NCBI GenBank assembly: GCA_037447605.1
Contig: CM074818.1
Location: 165,894-229,893 of the forward strand
Direction of reading: 5' to 3'
DNA from: Zygnema circumcarinatum
Lineage: Eukaryota > Streptophyta > Zygnematophyceae > Zygnematales > Zygnemataceae
DNA: 64,000 bases
Every line of letters starts with the position of its first letter. Within the stretch, counting starts at the first letter, position 1. Made by a program: the position numbers and the translations under genes. The notes beneath the pieces were generated by a model, which was not told where the DNA came from, did no database searches, and saw only the letters and a list, made by a program, of their open reading frames with translations. Shown piece by piece: positions 1 through 11,038 of this stretch.

Positions 1-304
1 CGGTTACGTATTGCTAACATCCACAATGCAACGACGGCGGAGTACACGTGGTATGTCAAACTTCAGAAACTCAAATCATTTTACAAGGGGAAGCTCATGC
101 ATGGATGTGAATGCCGCCGTTTGAGTTGTCACGGACATGTTCCTAATACGTTTGGAATCCGGCTGTGTCGCTTATCGCTGAAAGGGTTTTTGCTTATTTA
201 TGCTTCGCAGGTATCGAAATCAGAACAGCGATGGTGTTGTCGGAGACTCGTTCACGCTGACGAACAAGTTCATGATGTGCGGGAAGACGGCCAGCTTCTG
301 TTAG
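1..304 (+). CDS. Purple acid phosphatase, 3' end only (PAP-A)
   Basis: This is the C-terminal end of a purple acid phosphatase whose body lies left of the window. Visible exons are 1-50 and 211-304, with a GT-AG intron at 51-210. The reading frame gives the terminal beta-strand region (NATTAEYTWYRNQN) and ends in ASFC with stop TAG at 302-304. Exon phase and sequence match the last two exons of the three complete PAP genes downstream: the intron splits the W codon of YTW in all four. It is therefore the first visible member of a tandem array. No catalytic residue falls inside the visible part, so activity cannot be judged. Sure of the family; the full gene is not visible. Confidence 0.9.
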
Positions 305-946
305 ATAGGGGTTTCAATGGGAGAAGAGGAGCCTTTTGAATGTAACATTGCACCTGAAGTTTGGGAAGTGAAGCAGGTCATAAAAACATCGAAGGGGGCT
401 TTAGGGACAGTATTTCGCTAGGTAAAACATTTGTTGGGAATTTTCTTAGGCTATTTAGTGAGAATAACATGGTAATGCACAAGAACTGTCTCTTTTGATA
501 CGGAATATAATATGTGCATATACCCATTCATACATTGTGTACACGAATCTTTGAATGTTGACATTAAGACCCCCTCCCACCTGCACTCCCCCTCCCCCCC
601 CTTCATGCTTCCGTCAAGTTCGGACCTTGGCGACTGTCCCCCGTTTTCCGAAGCACCCAGCGGCCGGCGCGCAGGGCCGGCTCTGCGGCGGCGGCTCCGA
701 AACTGGAGGCTCCGTGCGGTGCGTTGGAGATGTAAACTCACCGCTTGGAGGCGCGGTTCCATGGATAGTGTCGCCGTTGTGTGCCACGCTGTTCTGGGTT
801 TTGTCAAGGCGCATTTTGCCGACGTGGCAACCGACGTGGCGCCGACATTTTGCCAAAACTCGCCGTGGAGAGATTTCCGCGAACCGCGATGGCGATGACC
901 AGTCGCGCGTTACCACGTGGAAGTCGAGGATCGGTCTTGATGGCAC

Positions 947-1016
947 GTGGCACTGTGACACTGTGGCACTGTGGCACTGTACTGTGGCACTGTACTGTGG
1001 CACTGTGGCACTGTTG
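947..1016. repeat. GTGGCACTGT short tandem repeat
   Basis: About seven imperfect copies of a 6- to 10-base unit built from GTGGCACTGT and ACTGTACTGT are seen directly. It is a simple tandem repeat in the PAP-A/PAP-B spacer; no function is inferred. Confidence 0.85.
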
Positions 1017-1543
1017 CCACGCTGGCGTGCAGCCATCGGCCCGCGGGTCCGCCGCGTGCGCTCGTAGCAACTTGCGTGGCGAGTGCTGATTGGAAAAACT
1101 GCATTGGGATGGAGCCTCGACTTGACACCTGGCATACCGCGAAGGCCGCCATTAGAAAACGAAACGGATTGAATCGAAACGGATTTTTTTTTGTTTTTTT
1201 TTTTGTTTTTGGAAGCTGTTCAGAATCCGTACTGTGCAATGTCGCCCTCAACACCGACAAGTTATCGGACGATTTTTCCCTTGTCTTTTCCGCCACGTGT
1301 CGGCTGCGCGCCGGGAGCAGCCGGGATTGGTCCAACTCCGCCACCGACCTCGCTTCCATCGCACGCTCTATCCTCCGTGTGATTTCTTACATCCTACGGC
1401 GGAGTCTATCTGAGGAATAGTCACGATTCCGTACGTCCTACGGAATCCAATGCTCGCGGTATCACATTGAGAGATGCCTTCCAATTGTCGGTGTCCAATC
1501 ACCACAATCCACGTAGCAGGCGTTGACCGTAGCATCCTAAATC

Positions 1544-1551
1544 GCATATTC
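1544..1551. promoter_or_regulatory. P1BS-like site upstream of PAP-B
   Basis: GCATATTC fits GNATATNC, the palindromic binding site of PHR1-type phosphate-starvation regulators in plants. It lies 393 bases upstream of the PAP-B start. The 11-mer GCATATTCGTT containing it recurs 255 bases upstream of PAP-C. The match is direct; the role is inferred. Confidence 0.5.
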
Positions 1552-1830
1552 GTTCTTGTCCTATTTAACCAGCCGACGACCACTTAAGTTCCGCCACGTA
1601 CACATCCACGTGGCTGTTTTCATTCGATGTTAAGCTTTTGCGGTGCCCGCACCAGTCCACACCTTACAACTCGACAAAAGCTTACTGTACTGTAGTTCTA
1701 GTTTCCGTACAACGACCCTTCGCGCTGCCGCTCCAAAGCAATCACACCCAGCCACGTATCCTAATCACCCTCGTCCCTGCCTGCCACGTCACCCAGCACG
1801 TGTGAACCCCCCGGTCCCGCCCTCGCCGCG

Positions 1831-1838
1831 TATATATT
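1831..1838 (+). promoter_or_regulatory. TATA box of PAP-B
   Basis: TATATATT in a GC-rich context, 113 bases before the PAP-B ATG. This would leave a 5' leader of about 80 bases. A comparable TATA element precedes PAP-C. Confidence 0.65.
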
Positions 1839-1943
1839 TAGCGGAGCCGGCCCCAATCGCCCTCTCGTCCGTGCTCTGTGTCAGAATTTCCAAAGCGTCG
1901 CCTTCAGCACTGAAGGCGAGGCCGAGGAAGAGGAGGAGGAGCT

Positions 1944-4900
1944 ATGATGATGGCGGGAGCTGCGGCTGCCGCGGTCATGCTGCTCGCTGTGGCGGCCATG
2001 GCGTCGGCCACCATCACCCTGCCGACTTCGCCCATTGGTGCGTGGGGTAGCGGGGGGGGTGGGGGGGGCGAGCATGGGCATGGGCATGAAGCAATGTGGC
2101 ATGTGTTGGGGCACGGGTCATGTGATGGGGAGGTCATGGGCTGTGTGGGGGATGGTGCTGTGGGCGTGTGGGCGTGCCCTGTGGGGCATGATGCGATGTG
2201 TCGTCATGTGGGGCATGTGGTAATATGAGGCTCGTAGTTGAGGTGAGAAAGTGAAGGGGTGGTGAAAATGGGAAGAGGGGGAGGAGTGAGGGAAGTGGGG
2301 AAGGGGGGGGTTAGGGGAGGAGAAAACCGGAGATGAAATAACTCAAGTAGAAATCTATGGAAAGTGAGGTTGGAGGGAGGCCTTGAGGGAGATGGTAAGT
2401 GGAAGCTGGAGGAAGACGGGGGGCATGTGGTGTGTGAATGGGGAAGATGGGGATGTACGGACATGCTGTGGGAGAGACGTTTTGACGAGAAATATATGCG
2501 AAGAGGAAATCATTTGGGTCTCCAGACTCACACAGTTTTCTTTTCTTTCTCCTTGCAGGTACCGTATACGACCTTGAGCTTGACCCATATTTGACTCGGC
2601 CTGCGTTTACTCCCAACTTTACGAGTGAAGATGTTGGCGCTGGCTATGGCCTGCAGAAGGGTACAAACTTACCGGAGCAGGTGATCCTTCATAATATGCC
2701 AGCAAGCAACCTCATTAAGTCAAATTATAAATCCATTGATGATCTATGCACTACTCAGAAATTCTTAATGAAGGGATGTGGCAATCTCACGATGGCGATG
2801 CCATCAAATAATATTTTCTTTTTCTGATCTTTTAGACGTGTGCATGGAGACCCTCATTTTTACGAGGACCCTAGGATTGATGGTCTGTATGGGGTAAGGT
2901 ATTGCGTTCTATGTATGCCACACACTCGCCTGTTGGTGATGAGTTTTTTCTTACTGGTAACTGTTGACTTTCTGTTGTACTGGTAACTGATTCTGTGCCC
3001 CCCCATCCTGCAGGTCTCCCTGTTCCCTGCAGTCCGCAAGGGCAACTACCTCTTCGTGCGGTGGATCACTCCCAAGCTCTCTATCGGCCTCGTTTACTAC
3101 GGGACTTCACCCACCATCATGAGATCTCGATCTCCGTAAGTCTTTATCACGTAGTTATGTAACCGCTTCTTTTTTGTTTTCTTTTTCGTTTCTCGCAGCA
3201 GTATCCATTATTTGCCAAGAGTCCTTTGGTGATTATGTCCCGCATGACTGCCAATGCTTGCTGGATTCTGTCCATCCTCTAACAGAGCGGGTAATGATAT
3301 ATTTGCAGATGCAAGGGGAAGAGGTATTCATACGCCAAAGGCTATGTCGCCCATTACGTTTCTGGCTACATCTTTTTCTGCAAGATAGGACCACTCAAGC
3401 CCTCCACACAGTACTATTACAAGATCAAGGGAAGCACTACAGTGTTCCCATTCAAGTCCCTCCCTGCCACCGGCACCTACCCCATCAAGTTCGGCCTCAC
3501 TGGTAATCTAATCTACCTTATCCTAACATCATAAAACTCTTCTGAAAGGCCTGAATCGGGAGGAAAGGATTCCCTCTTTTTTTGTTGTAAAAGGAGTACA
3601 AAGTAGCGACCTGGTTTCCTAAGCTGGGAAATATATGTTTGCGTTGTGATGAATTGCAGCCGATGTGGGCCAGACGGGCAACTCCAGCATCACTCTCGAC
3701 CACTTGAAGGAGTCGATGTGCGACTTCATCCTCTTCGCGGGTGATGTCAACTATGGTACGCACTCACTGTTCCCTTAGCTCTAATGCTAGTTTCTTCGTA
3801 TGCAGTCCTTTGTTGGTCCATGTTTCGTACGGTGTCCTTGCGCTATATTCCCGGCCTACTACTCCGTGTTTGCACCTGCTTCTTCTGCTTCCACGTGGCT
3901 CCCCCCCTGCATTCGTTTCCCCGTGTTCTATGAGGGTAGGTTTTGTCCGTTAATTATGTCACTGCCTGTTCTTGATGATGATATTCTCCTATAATTTGTG
4001 CTCTGCGCCTGCAGCCGACAACTACGATTCTCCCGAGTGCATTCCATTTGACGGTGTGACCGACCATGGCTACGACACGTGCGGAATCGGCGGACTTCGG
4101 TGGGACACGTGGGGCCGCCTCTCTCAGAAGGCCTTCGCCTACACAGTCAGAATCTCGACACCCCAACTTCCCTGATTCGTAGTCATGTTGTAAAGGCTTT
4201 CTAGGGCAATGTGAAGATTGCTGTTTGTCTCGTATATCGTGCTGCTCTGTCTTATGGCTTTGAACTGTTTTCGTGTTTGCAGCCAGTTGCATACATCCCC
4301 GGAAACCACGAGGAGGAGTTCGAGAATCAGTGGGGAGAAGTGGAGCCCTACAAGGCCTATCTCTTCCGCACGCCCGGCCTCCTCGATGACTCTCCCTGGA
4401 TAAAGACTAATAAGGTAAATTGAGGGTTAAGCCAATCAGGCAACCGTTGTTTACATTCGAGTCTCCATCTTACTCCTCTGTCATGTTTTTTATTCTTTCA
4501 TTTGCATGCAATGTCTATGCTGATGTTGTGCTTTTTTTCTCATAAAAGACCTCCAGTGCAGTGCAGCCTCCTAACTAGAGGTCCGGTATGTAATGTTGGC
4601 GAAATTGCAGGTGTTGGATGTTGTAGCCTACGGAACTAGGACATGGAACTCCAAATCCCCCATCTTCTACTCCATGGACATCGGCCCCGCCCACATCATC
4701 GGCCTCTCAAGCTACTCCGGCTTTGTCAAGTACACCCACCAGGCAAGTCCCTTAGAGCTCAGCTTCTGCCTTTTGTAGCCTTCTCTTTTATGTGGGACAT
4801 GTACCCTAAAAACCCTAAAAACCCTAATATTTGTTTGTCTCTGGCGCCCTCCCTCCCCTCCATGCAGGACTACTGGCTGAAGGACGACTTGTGCAAGTTC

Positions 4901-5819
4901 GACCGCACGCTCACTCCATGGCTCATTGTCTTCTTGCACGCGCCGTGGTACAACACGGACCGCAGCCACTACTTGGAGGTAAACCCACCCGTTCAACAAA
5001 ATTTCGGCAATTTGATTTCGCACATGTGATATTCGTACATTGTTATTCGTACAGTAACCGTACGGATTGTGCCCGCTCTGTGGTAGTTTACGGTCACTAC
5101 ACCTGGCTCTCTCTCTTTGATCGTGACGGTCCGTGGGTTTGATCGGACGGCGCAGGGCGAGCCAATGCGGTGGATGTACGAGTCCTACCTCTACAACTCC
5201 AGCGCCGACCTAGTCGAGGCCGGCCACGTGCACGCCTACGAGCGCAGCCACCCGGTCTACAACCTGCGCCTGGACAACTGCGGACCGACCTACGTCACCG
5301 TTGGTGACGGAGGGAACGACGAGGGCGTCGCTGGACCGTACGAACTTGAAACTAGGGGTCGCATGGACATGGGCATGGATGGAAATTGCCGTTTTTAGTT
5401 ACGAAATTGGACTGGTTGGAACTTGGTCCTGGAACTGAAACTGATTACGGCGGCTCTGTGTTGTGCTGGCAGGTTTTTGGAGCCCCAGCCGGAGTACAGC
5501 GCCTACCGCGAACTTTCCTTTGGGCACGCAACGTTGACGATTCACGATGCCATCACGGCGGAGTACACGTGGTATGAACACAATTTATTCTAATTTTTAA
5601 ATACACATGGAAGAAAATTTGCAATTACCATGCGATTGAGGTTTCTTTAATATGGGCTGAGAGAGGGAGATGGAAAAAAAAAAGGAAATTTAATTTAAGC
5701 ATTATATATCTTTGGTTTTCTACAGGTATCGCAACCAGAATGATGATGGGGTCATTGGAGACTCGTTCACACTCACGAACAAGTTCATGACGTGCGGGAA
5801 AAAACCCAGTTTCTGTTAG
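1944..5819 (+). CDS. Purple acid phosphatase PAP-B, 12 exons
   Basis: Secreted or vacuolar dinuclear-metal phosphatase that releases phosphate from organic esters. Exons: 1944-2037, 2559-2680, 3014-3135, 3309-3502, 3660-3755, 4015-4145, 4283-4414, 4611-4742, 4868-4978, 5156-5337, 5473-5571, 5726-5819; total 1,509 bases, 502 residues. An Ala-rich signal peptide (about residues 1-25) is followed by an N-terminal fibronectin-like region and the metallophosphoesterase domain. All seven metal ligands are visible: D179 (ADVGQT), D206 and Y209 (GDVNY), N261 (GNHE), H365 (FLHAPWY), H402 and H404 (GHVH). The start is the first ATG after the TATA box and begins the signal peptide. The eighth intron (4743-4867) begins GC instead of GT (CAG|GCAAGT), whereas the same intron in PAP-C and PAP-D begins GT. 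Closest relative in the window is PAP-C. Family assignment is secure; natural substrate is unknown. Confidence 0.93.
2775..2809 (+). repeat. Dispersed repeat, short copy (PAP-B intron 2)
   Basis: This stretch shares the core CTCACGATGGCGATGCCATC with copies at 6511-6600 and, inverted, 48878-48990. The core contains a near-palindrome (GATGGCGATGCCATC). Only about 35 bases are shared here, so it is a fragment. Confidence 0.55.
4803..4829. repeat. Telobox-like triplet in PAP-B intron 8
   Basis: Three near-tandem copies of ACCCTAAAA/ACCCTAAT resemble the plant telomere repeat complement (CCCTAAA) and the telobox element of plant 5' regions. The position inside an intron makes a regulatory role uncertain. 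Confidence 0.4.
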
Positions 5820-6017
5820 AAAACCAGGATGGCGTGCGGTCAGGATTGTCGATAAAACGGGAAGGGGAAGGGTAAAGCGAGAGGGAAGTGCACAAAAGCT
5901 ACTTTTTTCAGTAGTAGCAATTTTGTAATAATTGTACTATATCAAATTTTGTTTTCTTTTTTTGATTTCTTTATAGTTGGTCGTGTGGCTTGCGTGTTAA
6001 GCACATTATTTTCTATT

Positions 6018-6152
6018 AGGGGGTGTCAGACTTCAAAATTGTTCGTAAGTTTGAGACCAGAACGAGTACTTCGGTGACATCGTAATCCTGGTGCGGCGGA
6101 GTACTTACAAAACTTTTTTGTTCGTAAGATTTCGTTAAGTCTGACACCCCCT
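6018..6152. mobile_element. 135-bp MITE with AGGGGGTGTCAGACTT ends
   Basis: Perfect 16-base terminal inverted repeats (AGGGGGTGTCAGACTT and its complement) bound 135 bases. ATT lies directly on both sides (6015-6017 and 6153-6155), consistent with a 3-base target duplication; a TA duplication with shorter ends is equally possible. Just inside both ends is the same direct motif TTGTTCGTAAG. No coding capacity. The ends and subterminal motifs match those of the 5.5-kb unit at 7004-12502, so this looks like an internally deleted, non-autonomous relative. Confidence 0.75.
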
Positions 6153-6510
6153 ATTGACGCTTTGAACTTTTTTTCTACCGGAAGTCCTGCATTGAATGGT
6201 GCACAAAGAACAGGTCGATAGGTCCTCTACAAACCTAAGTACTACAACTCAATCCCATAGAGATTGGATTTTTTTTTCGAAATTTCATACCAGCTAAAAT
6301 GAAAAATATAAATTTCGATATATGTCTAAAACTATCTGTGCCTCAATATGGTACACAGGATTCACCTCCTCCGCCTGAGCCACAGGCGCAGATATGGCTT
6401 ACTCTGAAGTTAGCCGTAGTGCCTTGTTTAAGAGACTGGACATGGTCCTTCCAATGAAAGAGAATGTTGTGCACAACATAGTCTCAATAACATGAAGGAA
6501 ACATGAGAGA

Positions 6511-6600
6511 GAATGATGTGGCATTGATCTCACGATGGCGATGATGCCATCAAATTGATATGGTCATAATCATCATGGGGAACCACAAAGATGTGGTCTA
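6511..6600 (+). repeat. Dispersed repeat, second copy
   Basis: About 90 bases closely resemble the complement of 48878-48990: both contain GGCATTGATCT, the CACGATGGCGATG core, CCATCAAAT, and ATCATCATGGGGAACCAC in that order. This copy lacks about 23 bases present in the 48.9-kb copy, between two ATCT words, which looks like a deletion between short direct repeats. No coding potential. Confidence 0.7.
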
Positions 6601-7299
6601 AAAGGACTCCAGGAGAAAGGCTATGCGCGCAAATCTACTGCTAGGCTCCATCCCTATAAACATGAGAAACATGAGAGAGCATGACGAGAGGACGCGGAGC
6701 ACTATGTTGAGATTTGTGGACATAGAAATCTGTCGGACTCAACTCTCTGACTACAGAACAAGGATCCTGCAGCGCCCAGCAGGAAGAAGGCCACGTGGCA
6801 TCCACGTGGTGCCTCCTGACACATCGACGGACGAAACGCGAACATGTGGAATGCGAATGGCATGTTGCCACGTGTTGATGTTTTAGCGGTATACCCCATT
6901 TTCCTATTCAGGTACGGATGAGATGAATCGTATGTGCGTGATGTTCACATACGCAACGCTGGAGAATCGTTCAGACAGTTGGAGGTTTGACTACTTGTTC
7001 ATTAGGGCGTGTCAGACTTAAAAAATTCTCGTAATACTGAAAACTCGATATTCGTAACATTTCGAGTCAACGTCAGTAAAACTAAAATTCCCGAGCCTAG
7101 TTTTTCGCACTCGCGGCGCGGTCCTGTTCGCACTCCGCGATCGCCGTCTTCGCACTTCTCCAAACGCCGTCTTCGCAACTTCGCCCTCGCGCGGGGCCCT
7201 CAGACTTAGAAACAGCGCCGGCGCGGCGCGCGGAGACCGCTTGTCGTTGTGTCGTGTTGCGCGTCACGTCGCTGCGCGCCGCCACCATCTCCTCCCCCT

Positions 7300-7359
7300 C
7301 CGCCGCCGCCGCCGCCTCCTCCTCCTCCTCCTCCTCCTCCTCCTCCTGCTGCTGCCGCC
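7300..7359. repeat. CCG/CCT/GCT triplet repeat
   Basis: A run of CCGCCG, then about a dozen CCT units, then TGCTGCTGCC. Simple triplet repeat, upstream of the small ORF at 7867 and possibly in its 5' leader. Confidence 0.85.
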
Positions 7360-7866
7360 CCGACTTAAGCCGAGGGTCTTGTTCACGCTTGCCCGCCGTC
7401 CCTTGTCAGCGCCCAACTTGATCGGGCGAACAACTTCTTGTGGCCGCTCCCCAGTCCCCACACGCTCCCTTTGCTCCAGGTACTCCCGCCTGCCCCCCTG
7501 CTCCCTGTCCCTGTATGCCTGCCTACTTGCCCGCTTGCCGGCCTGCACCCTTGCCTAGCTACCCCCCCTTGCCCGCTGCCCCCCCTCCCTGCCCCCTTGC
7601 CCCACTCCCTACCCCTTACCTTGCCCCCTTTGCCGGCCTGCCCCCTTTCCTATGTACCCCCCTTTGCCCGCTGCCCCCTTCCGTGCCCCCTTGCCCCACT
7701 CCCTGCCCCCTTTTCCCACCGCCTGCCCCTTTCCTTGCTTTTCCCCGCCCCCTTGCCGGCCTGCCCCCTTGTCTGCCTACCATCTTACTACCTTTTTTGT
7801 TTCCTTTTCTTTTTTTTTATCCTTTCCTGCAGCATTCAAAGCTGCATTCAAACCATTGCCATCATT

Positions 7867-8243
7867 ATGCCTCGACAGTCAGATAGAAATTGCATACTTG
7901 CAGTTTTAGAGGGCTTAATTGCATTTGCTTATTTTTATGAGGATGAAGAAGAAGCAGATTCTTCTGACGACGAAACAGAAGCAGAAGAATTGATGGATTT
8001 GTATCAGCAAGTAATATCTTCACGCTATTTTTATGAGCGTTTTTTTTATTTAAATGGGTCCAAATGGAGTGAAAAAAGGGGTGCATATGGGGCATAAATG
8101 GGCTTTAAGGGGGTTGCTATCTGAATATAGCAAGGTGGCTAAATTTTTCCTTTAAATTTGGAATTTTTTCTTAACGTCGTTTTTTATTTCTGCAGGTTCT
8201 TGGATCGAGCGTGAAAATGGAAGTGGAGATTCCATCGGACTAA
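7867..8243 (+). CDS. Small acidic protein, possible transposase N-terminal remnant
   Basis: The ATG at 7867 lies just after a convincing acceptor (TTTCCTGCAG ending at 7833). It opens a frame rich in Glu and Asp (DEEEADSSDDETEAEELMDLYQQ). Two readings are possible. Splicing 8010 to 8196 (CAA|GTAATA ... TGCAG|GTT) gives 64 residues ending at TAA 8241-8243. Reading through gives VISSRYFYER and a stop at 8095-8097. The acidic stretch followed by SSRYFYER loosely recalls the N-terminal segment of PIF/Harbinger-type transposases (ISSRYL-PR), which would suit the flanking 3-base duplications. No catalytic DDE core is present in the window, so at most this is a remnant. A 5' non-coding exon may end at 7478 (CTCCAG|GTACTCC). 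Confidence 0.35.
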
Positions 8244-9180
8244 AAGTGTTCAAAATTTCAGGGCAGAAAAATAGTAAAAAAAAACGGTGGCGAAATATTG
8301 TTGAACGGGTGAAATAGTTTGGTTTTTTTTAAATTCTTGTTTTGTTGACTAGAGAAGGTCGGAATTAGGAGAACAAGTATGGGTACGAAGTTTAAGGGCT
8401 TAGGGTTTAGGGAGAGGGAGAGAGGAAGAAAGGGAGGGAGAGACAGAGTGAGAGGAAGATAGGGAGTGGGACAAGGGGTTAAGAAGGAAGTTGAAAGGGA
8501 GGGGTAGGGGGGAGCGAGAGAGAGAGGGGGGGGAGAGAGAGAGAGAGAGAGAACGTGAACTGTGTATACATAGTTAAGAGAGGCCGAGTGGCTAAAAGTG
8601 ATAATATTTAGTTTGAACTCAGATAAAAATAAAAATTCAACAGATTGACATCCGGCACTGGCCGTACTTTGTTGGAGCATGTCATCGGAATTCACATCTC
8701 GGCATAAAAGTAAACATTTGGAATAACGAGTGGTGGAATACTGCACACGTCGCATAAGTGGGTGACATCGAACCTCACCAACAAGCCAACCCACCGTCCA
8801 TCACCTTAGAATTGGGGGGGGGAGGGAGGGAGAGGGTGGGGGGAAAGGGAGGGAGTTGGGGAACGGAGACGGAGAGGGTGGGGGGAGGGAGAGGGTGGGG
8901 GACGAGGGAGAGGGTGGGGGAAAAGGGAGGGGGTGGGAGAGGGAGGGAGAGGGTGGGGGGGAAGGGAGGGGGAGGGGAAGGAGGGAGTGGGTGAGGGGGA
9001 AGGGAGAGGGTGGGGGGAGGGAGGGAAAGCAGGGGGGGGCGGAGGGGAGGGGGGGGGGGGGGAGGAGGAAGCGGGGGGGGAGGGAGGAGGTGGGGGGGAG
9101 GGAGGGAGAGAGATGGGCAGGTGAAAGAAAAAGGAATAAAAGAACAACAAAAAGACTACAGTTTCCAAGACAATTTTTTT
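8244..9180. other. Spacer between small ORF and SPOUT gene
   Basis: Low-complexity sequence: GA-rich runs near 8410-8550, a TTAGGGTTTAGGG telobox-like motif at 8400-8412, and a long G/A tract from 8811 to about 9118. Only shadow proline/glycine frames are open; no gene is supported. Confidence 0.6.
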
Positions 9181-10870
9181 TCAAGTAACCACCTCGACCT
9201 CCGCCTTCTCATGCTCAAAACTAGGCTCTGAAACATCCCCTCCCTCATGGAACGGCTGTTCCGTATGGTCTAACTGACGTAGAGCCTCATAGATCCCCAC
9301 ACTCGTAGCCACGGCCAGATTCAATGAACGGACGTGCGTTTCTATGATCGGAATTCGGGCGATTCCGCCCGCATGGAAACCGTTGGAGCACTGCTCCAAA
9401 GCTTCTTTGGGGAGACCAGTGGTTTCAGAACCGAAAAGGAGCCAATCGCCAGGGCGGTAGCGGAGAGTCTGCGTGGGAGAGAGTAGGGAGAGGAGGGAGA
9501 GGAGGGAGAGGAGGGAGAGGAGGGAGAGGAGAGAGAGGAGGTAGAGGAGAGAGAGTAGGGAAAGGAGGTAGAGGAGGGAGAGGAGGTACAGAAGGGAGAG
9601 GTTATTAGAGGAAGAGGGCGGGAGTGGGAGTGGGAGTGGGAGTGGGGAAAGGGGAGGGAGGTGGGGGAGGAAGGGAGAGAACGAATATGGAGTCAGGGGA
9701 TTGAGGGAGGGAGAGGGGAGGGAGAGGGGAGGGAGAGAGAGAGCGGGAGCGGGGGGGAGGGAGGAAGGGGGTGAAAGGGAGGGAGTGGAAAAGGAGAAAC
9801 GGAGGGTGGGGGGAATGGGAGGGAGGGGGAGTGGGAGAGGGCGAGGGAGAGAGGGAGTGGGAGGGGGGAAGGGGAGGGGGAGTGGGAGTGGGGGGCGGAG
9901 GAGGGGGGAGTGGAAGGGGGACGCGGGGAGACGAGAATGAATTTTAGGGGGAGGGGAGTGAGAGGAGGGGCGAGAGAGTGCGAGAGGGGGATGGGAGAGG
10001 AAGGGGGGTGGGGAAAGCGAAAGAGTGGGAAAGGAGAAACGGAGGGTGAGGGGGAGGGGGAGAAGGGGAATGGGACGAGTGGGAGGGAGTGGGAGTGGGG
10101 GGGGGGGAATGGGAGGGGGGGAGGCGAAGGGGAAAATGATTGATGGGGAGGGGAGGGGAGGGAGAGGGAAAGTCAGGGAGGGGGAAGAGAGCAGCGGACG
10201 AGAGGGAGAGGGAGAGGAGAAAGGGAAGGTGAGCGAGAGGGGAGGGGGTGGTAGAGGAATAGGAGGGGAAGGAGGGAGAGGGAGACGCACCCAATGAACT
10301 TGACTGCCTCTCTTTGAAAATGCAATGAGTCGTTTTGGCTCCTCCTGCAATCGTGGAGAGAAGGGAAAGCGAACATTGTACAATCAGTGATGTGAGGAAT
10401 CGCAGGTGAGGGAGGGAGGGAGGGAGGTAGGAGAGGCAGAGAGGGGAGGGAGGGAGGGAGGGAGGGAGAGAGGAGGGAGGGAGAGGGAGGGAGGGAGTGG
10501 GGAGCGAGGGAAAGGGTGGGGTGGAAGGGAGAGAGATGCGGTGGGGGGGGGAGCGAGGGGATGGGGGTTGTGAGGAGGGAGGGAGGGAGGAGAGAGGGGG
10601 AGGGAGGGAGGGAGAGGGGAGGGGAGGGAGTGGGAGAGGGGGGGGAGGGCGAGGAGAGAGAGAAAGGGGGGGGGGGAGGGAGAGGAGAGAGAGAGGGGGG
10701 GGAGGGAGAGGAGGGAGAGAGGAGAGGCAGAGAGGGGAGGGGAAAAAGCAAAATCAGGACGGAAATACAGACATTTTGAAGATAAAAGGGCAGGGATAGG
10801 AGTGATGCAGACATCAACAGAGAAGTGACGGAGAGAGTGAGCGGGAGAGAGTGGGAGAGAGAGTGGGAGA
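8811..10870. repeat. Long purine-rich (+ strand) tracts
   Basis: Apart from the two SPOUT exons embedded here, the + strand is almost purely G and A across 8811-9118, 9475-10285 and 10405-10740, with (GGGA)n and (GAGAGGGA)n words. Such homopurine blocks can form triplexes or slipped structures. They also generate long spurious Gly/Arg and Pro/Ser reading frames. Confidence 0.85.
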
Positions 10871-10886
10871 TAGTGCTCTTCGAATG

Positions 10887-10955
10887 GAACTGCCTGGGAA
10901 TTGAACCCAGATTTCTTGCCAGAGGCAAGTGCCCTCCCAGTTGGACGAGCAGCAC
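10887..10955 (-). pseudogene. tRNA-like sequence with shortened anticodon loop
   Basis: Read on -, a 69-base cloverleaf can be drawn. The acceptor stem pairs 6 of 7 (GTGCTGC with GCAGTTC, one G-U). The D stem is GTCC/GGGC and the T arm is perfect, with the invariant TTCAA loop (CTGGGTTCAATTCCCAG). The anticodon arm is CTTGC/GCAAG with only five loop bases (CTCTG) instead of seven, so no normal anticodon can be assigned. Internal A- and B-box-like sequences are intact. Most likely a tRNA pseudogene or the head of a tRNA-derived SINE. No T-run terminator is seen right after the 3' end. Confidence 0.6.
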
Positions 10956-11038
10956 TTTTTTACTCCCTCTCCTCCTAATTTGACAAAAGTTTTTATTGCC
11001 ATTATAATTTTCTTTTCGCACAGGTCCATGAATGAATT

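Larger units (their letters stand above)
305..1830. other. Intergenic region between PAP-A and PAP-B
   Basis: No gene is supported here. The stretch holds the 3' flank of PAP-A, a short GTGGCACT tandem repeat, poly-T near 1181-1210, scattered CCACGT/CCACGTGG (G-box-like) motifs such as 1606-1613, and the distal promoter of PAP-B. Open frames present are unsupported by codon pattern or homology. Confidence 0.6.
5820..7000. other. PAP-B 3' flank and spacer
   Basis: No gene is seen. The stretch holds the 3' flank of PAP-B, a short inverted-repeat element (6018-6152), a dispersed repeat copy (6511-6600) and CCACGTGG-type motifs near 6790-6810. Open frames between 6620 and 6900 have no recognisable product. 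Confidence 0.6.

Noticed and set aside
2035-2590. Gly-rich and Met/Trp/Gly-rich frames after the first PAP-B exon
   Set aside because: They lie in intron 1 of PAP-B; the signal-peptide exon joins 2559 in phase, as in the paralogs.
8578-8650. Possible second tRNA-like sequence (GGCCGAGTGGC with GTTTGAACTC)
   Set aside because: A- and B-box-like words are present, but no cloverleaf stems could be built around them.
8801-10383. Long Pro/Ser-rich frames on - and Gly/Arg/Glu-rich frames on +
   Set aside because: They come from homopurine/homopyrimidine DNA. Only the two ends (9181-9468 and 10291-10344) carry real SPOUT motifs, separated by an intron.
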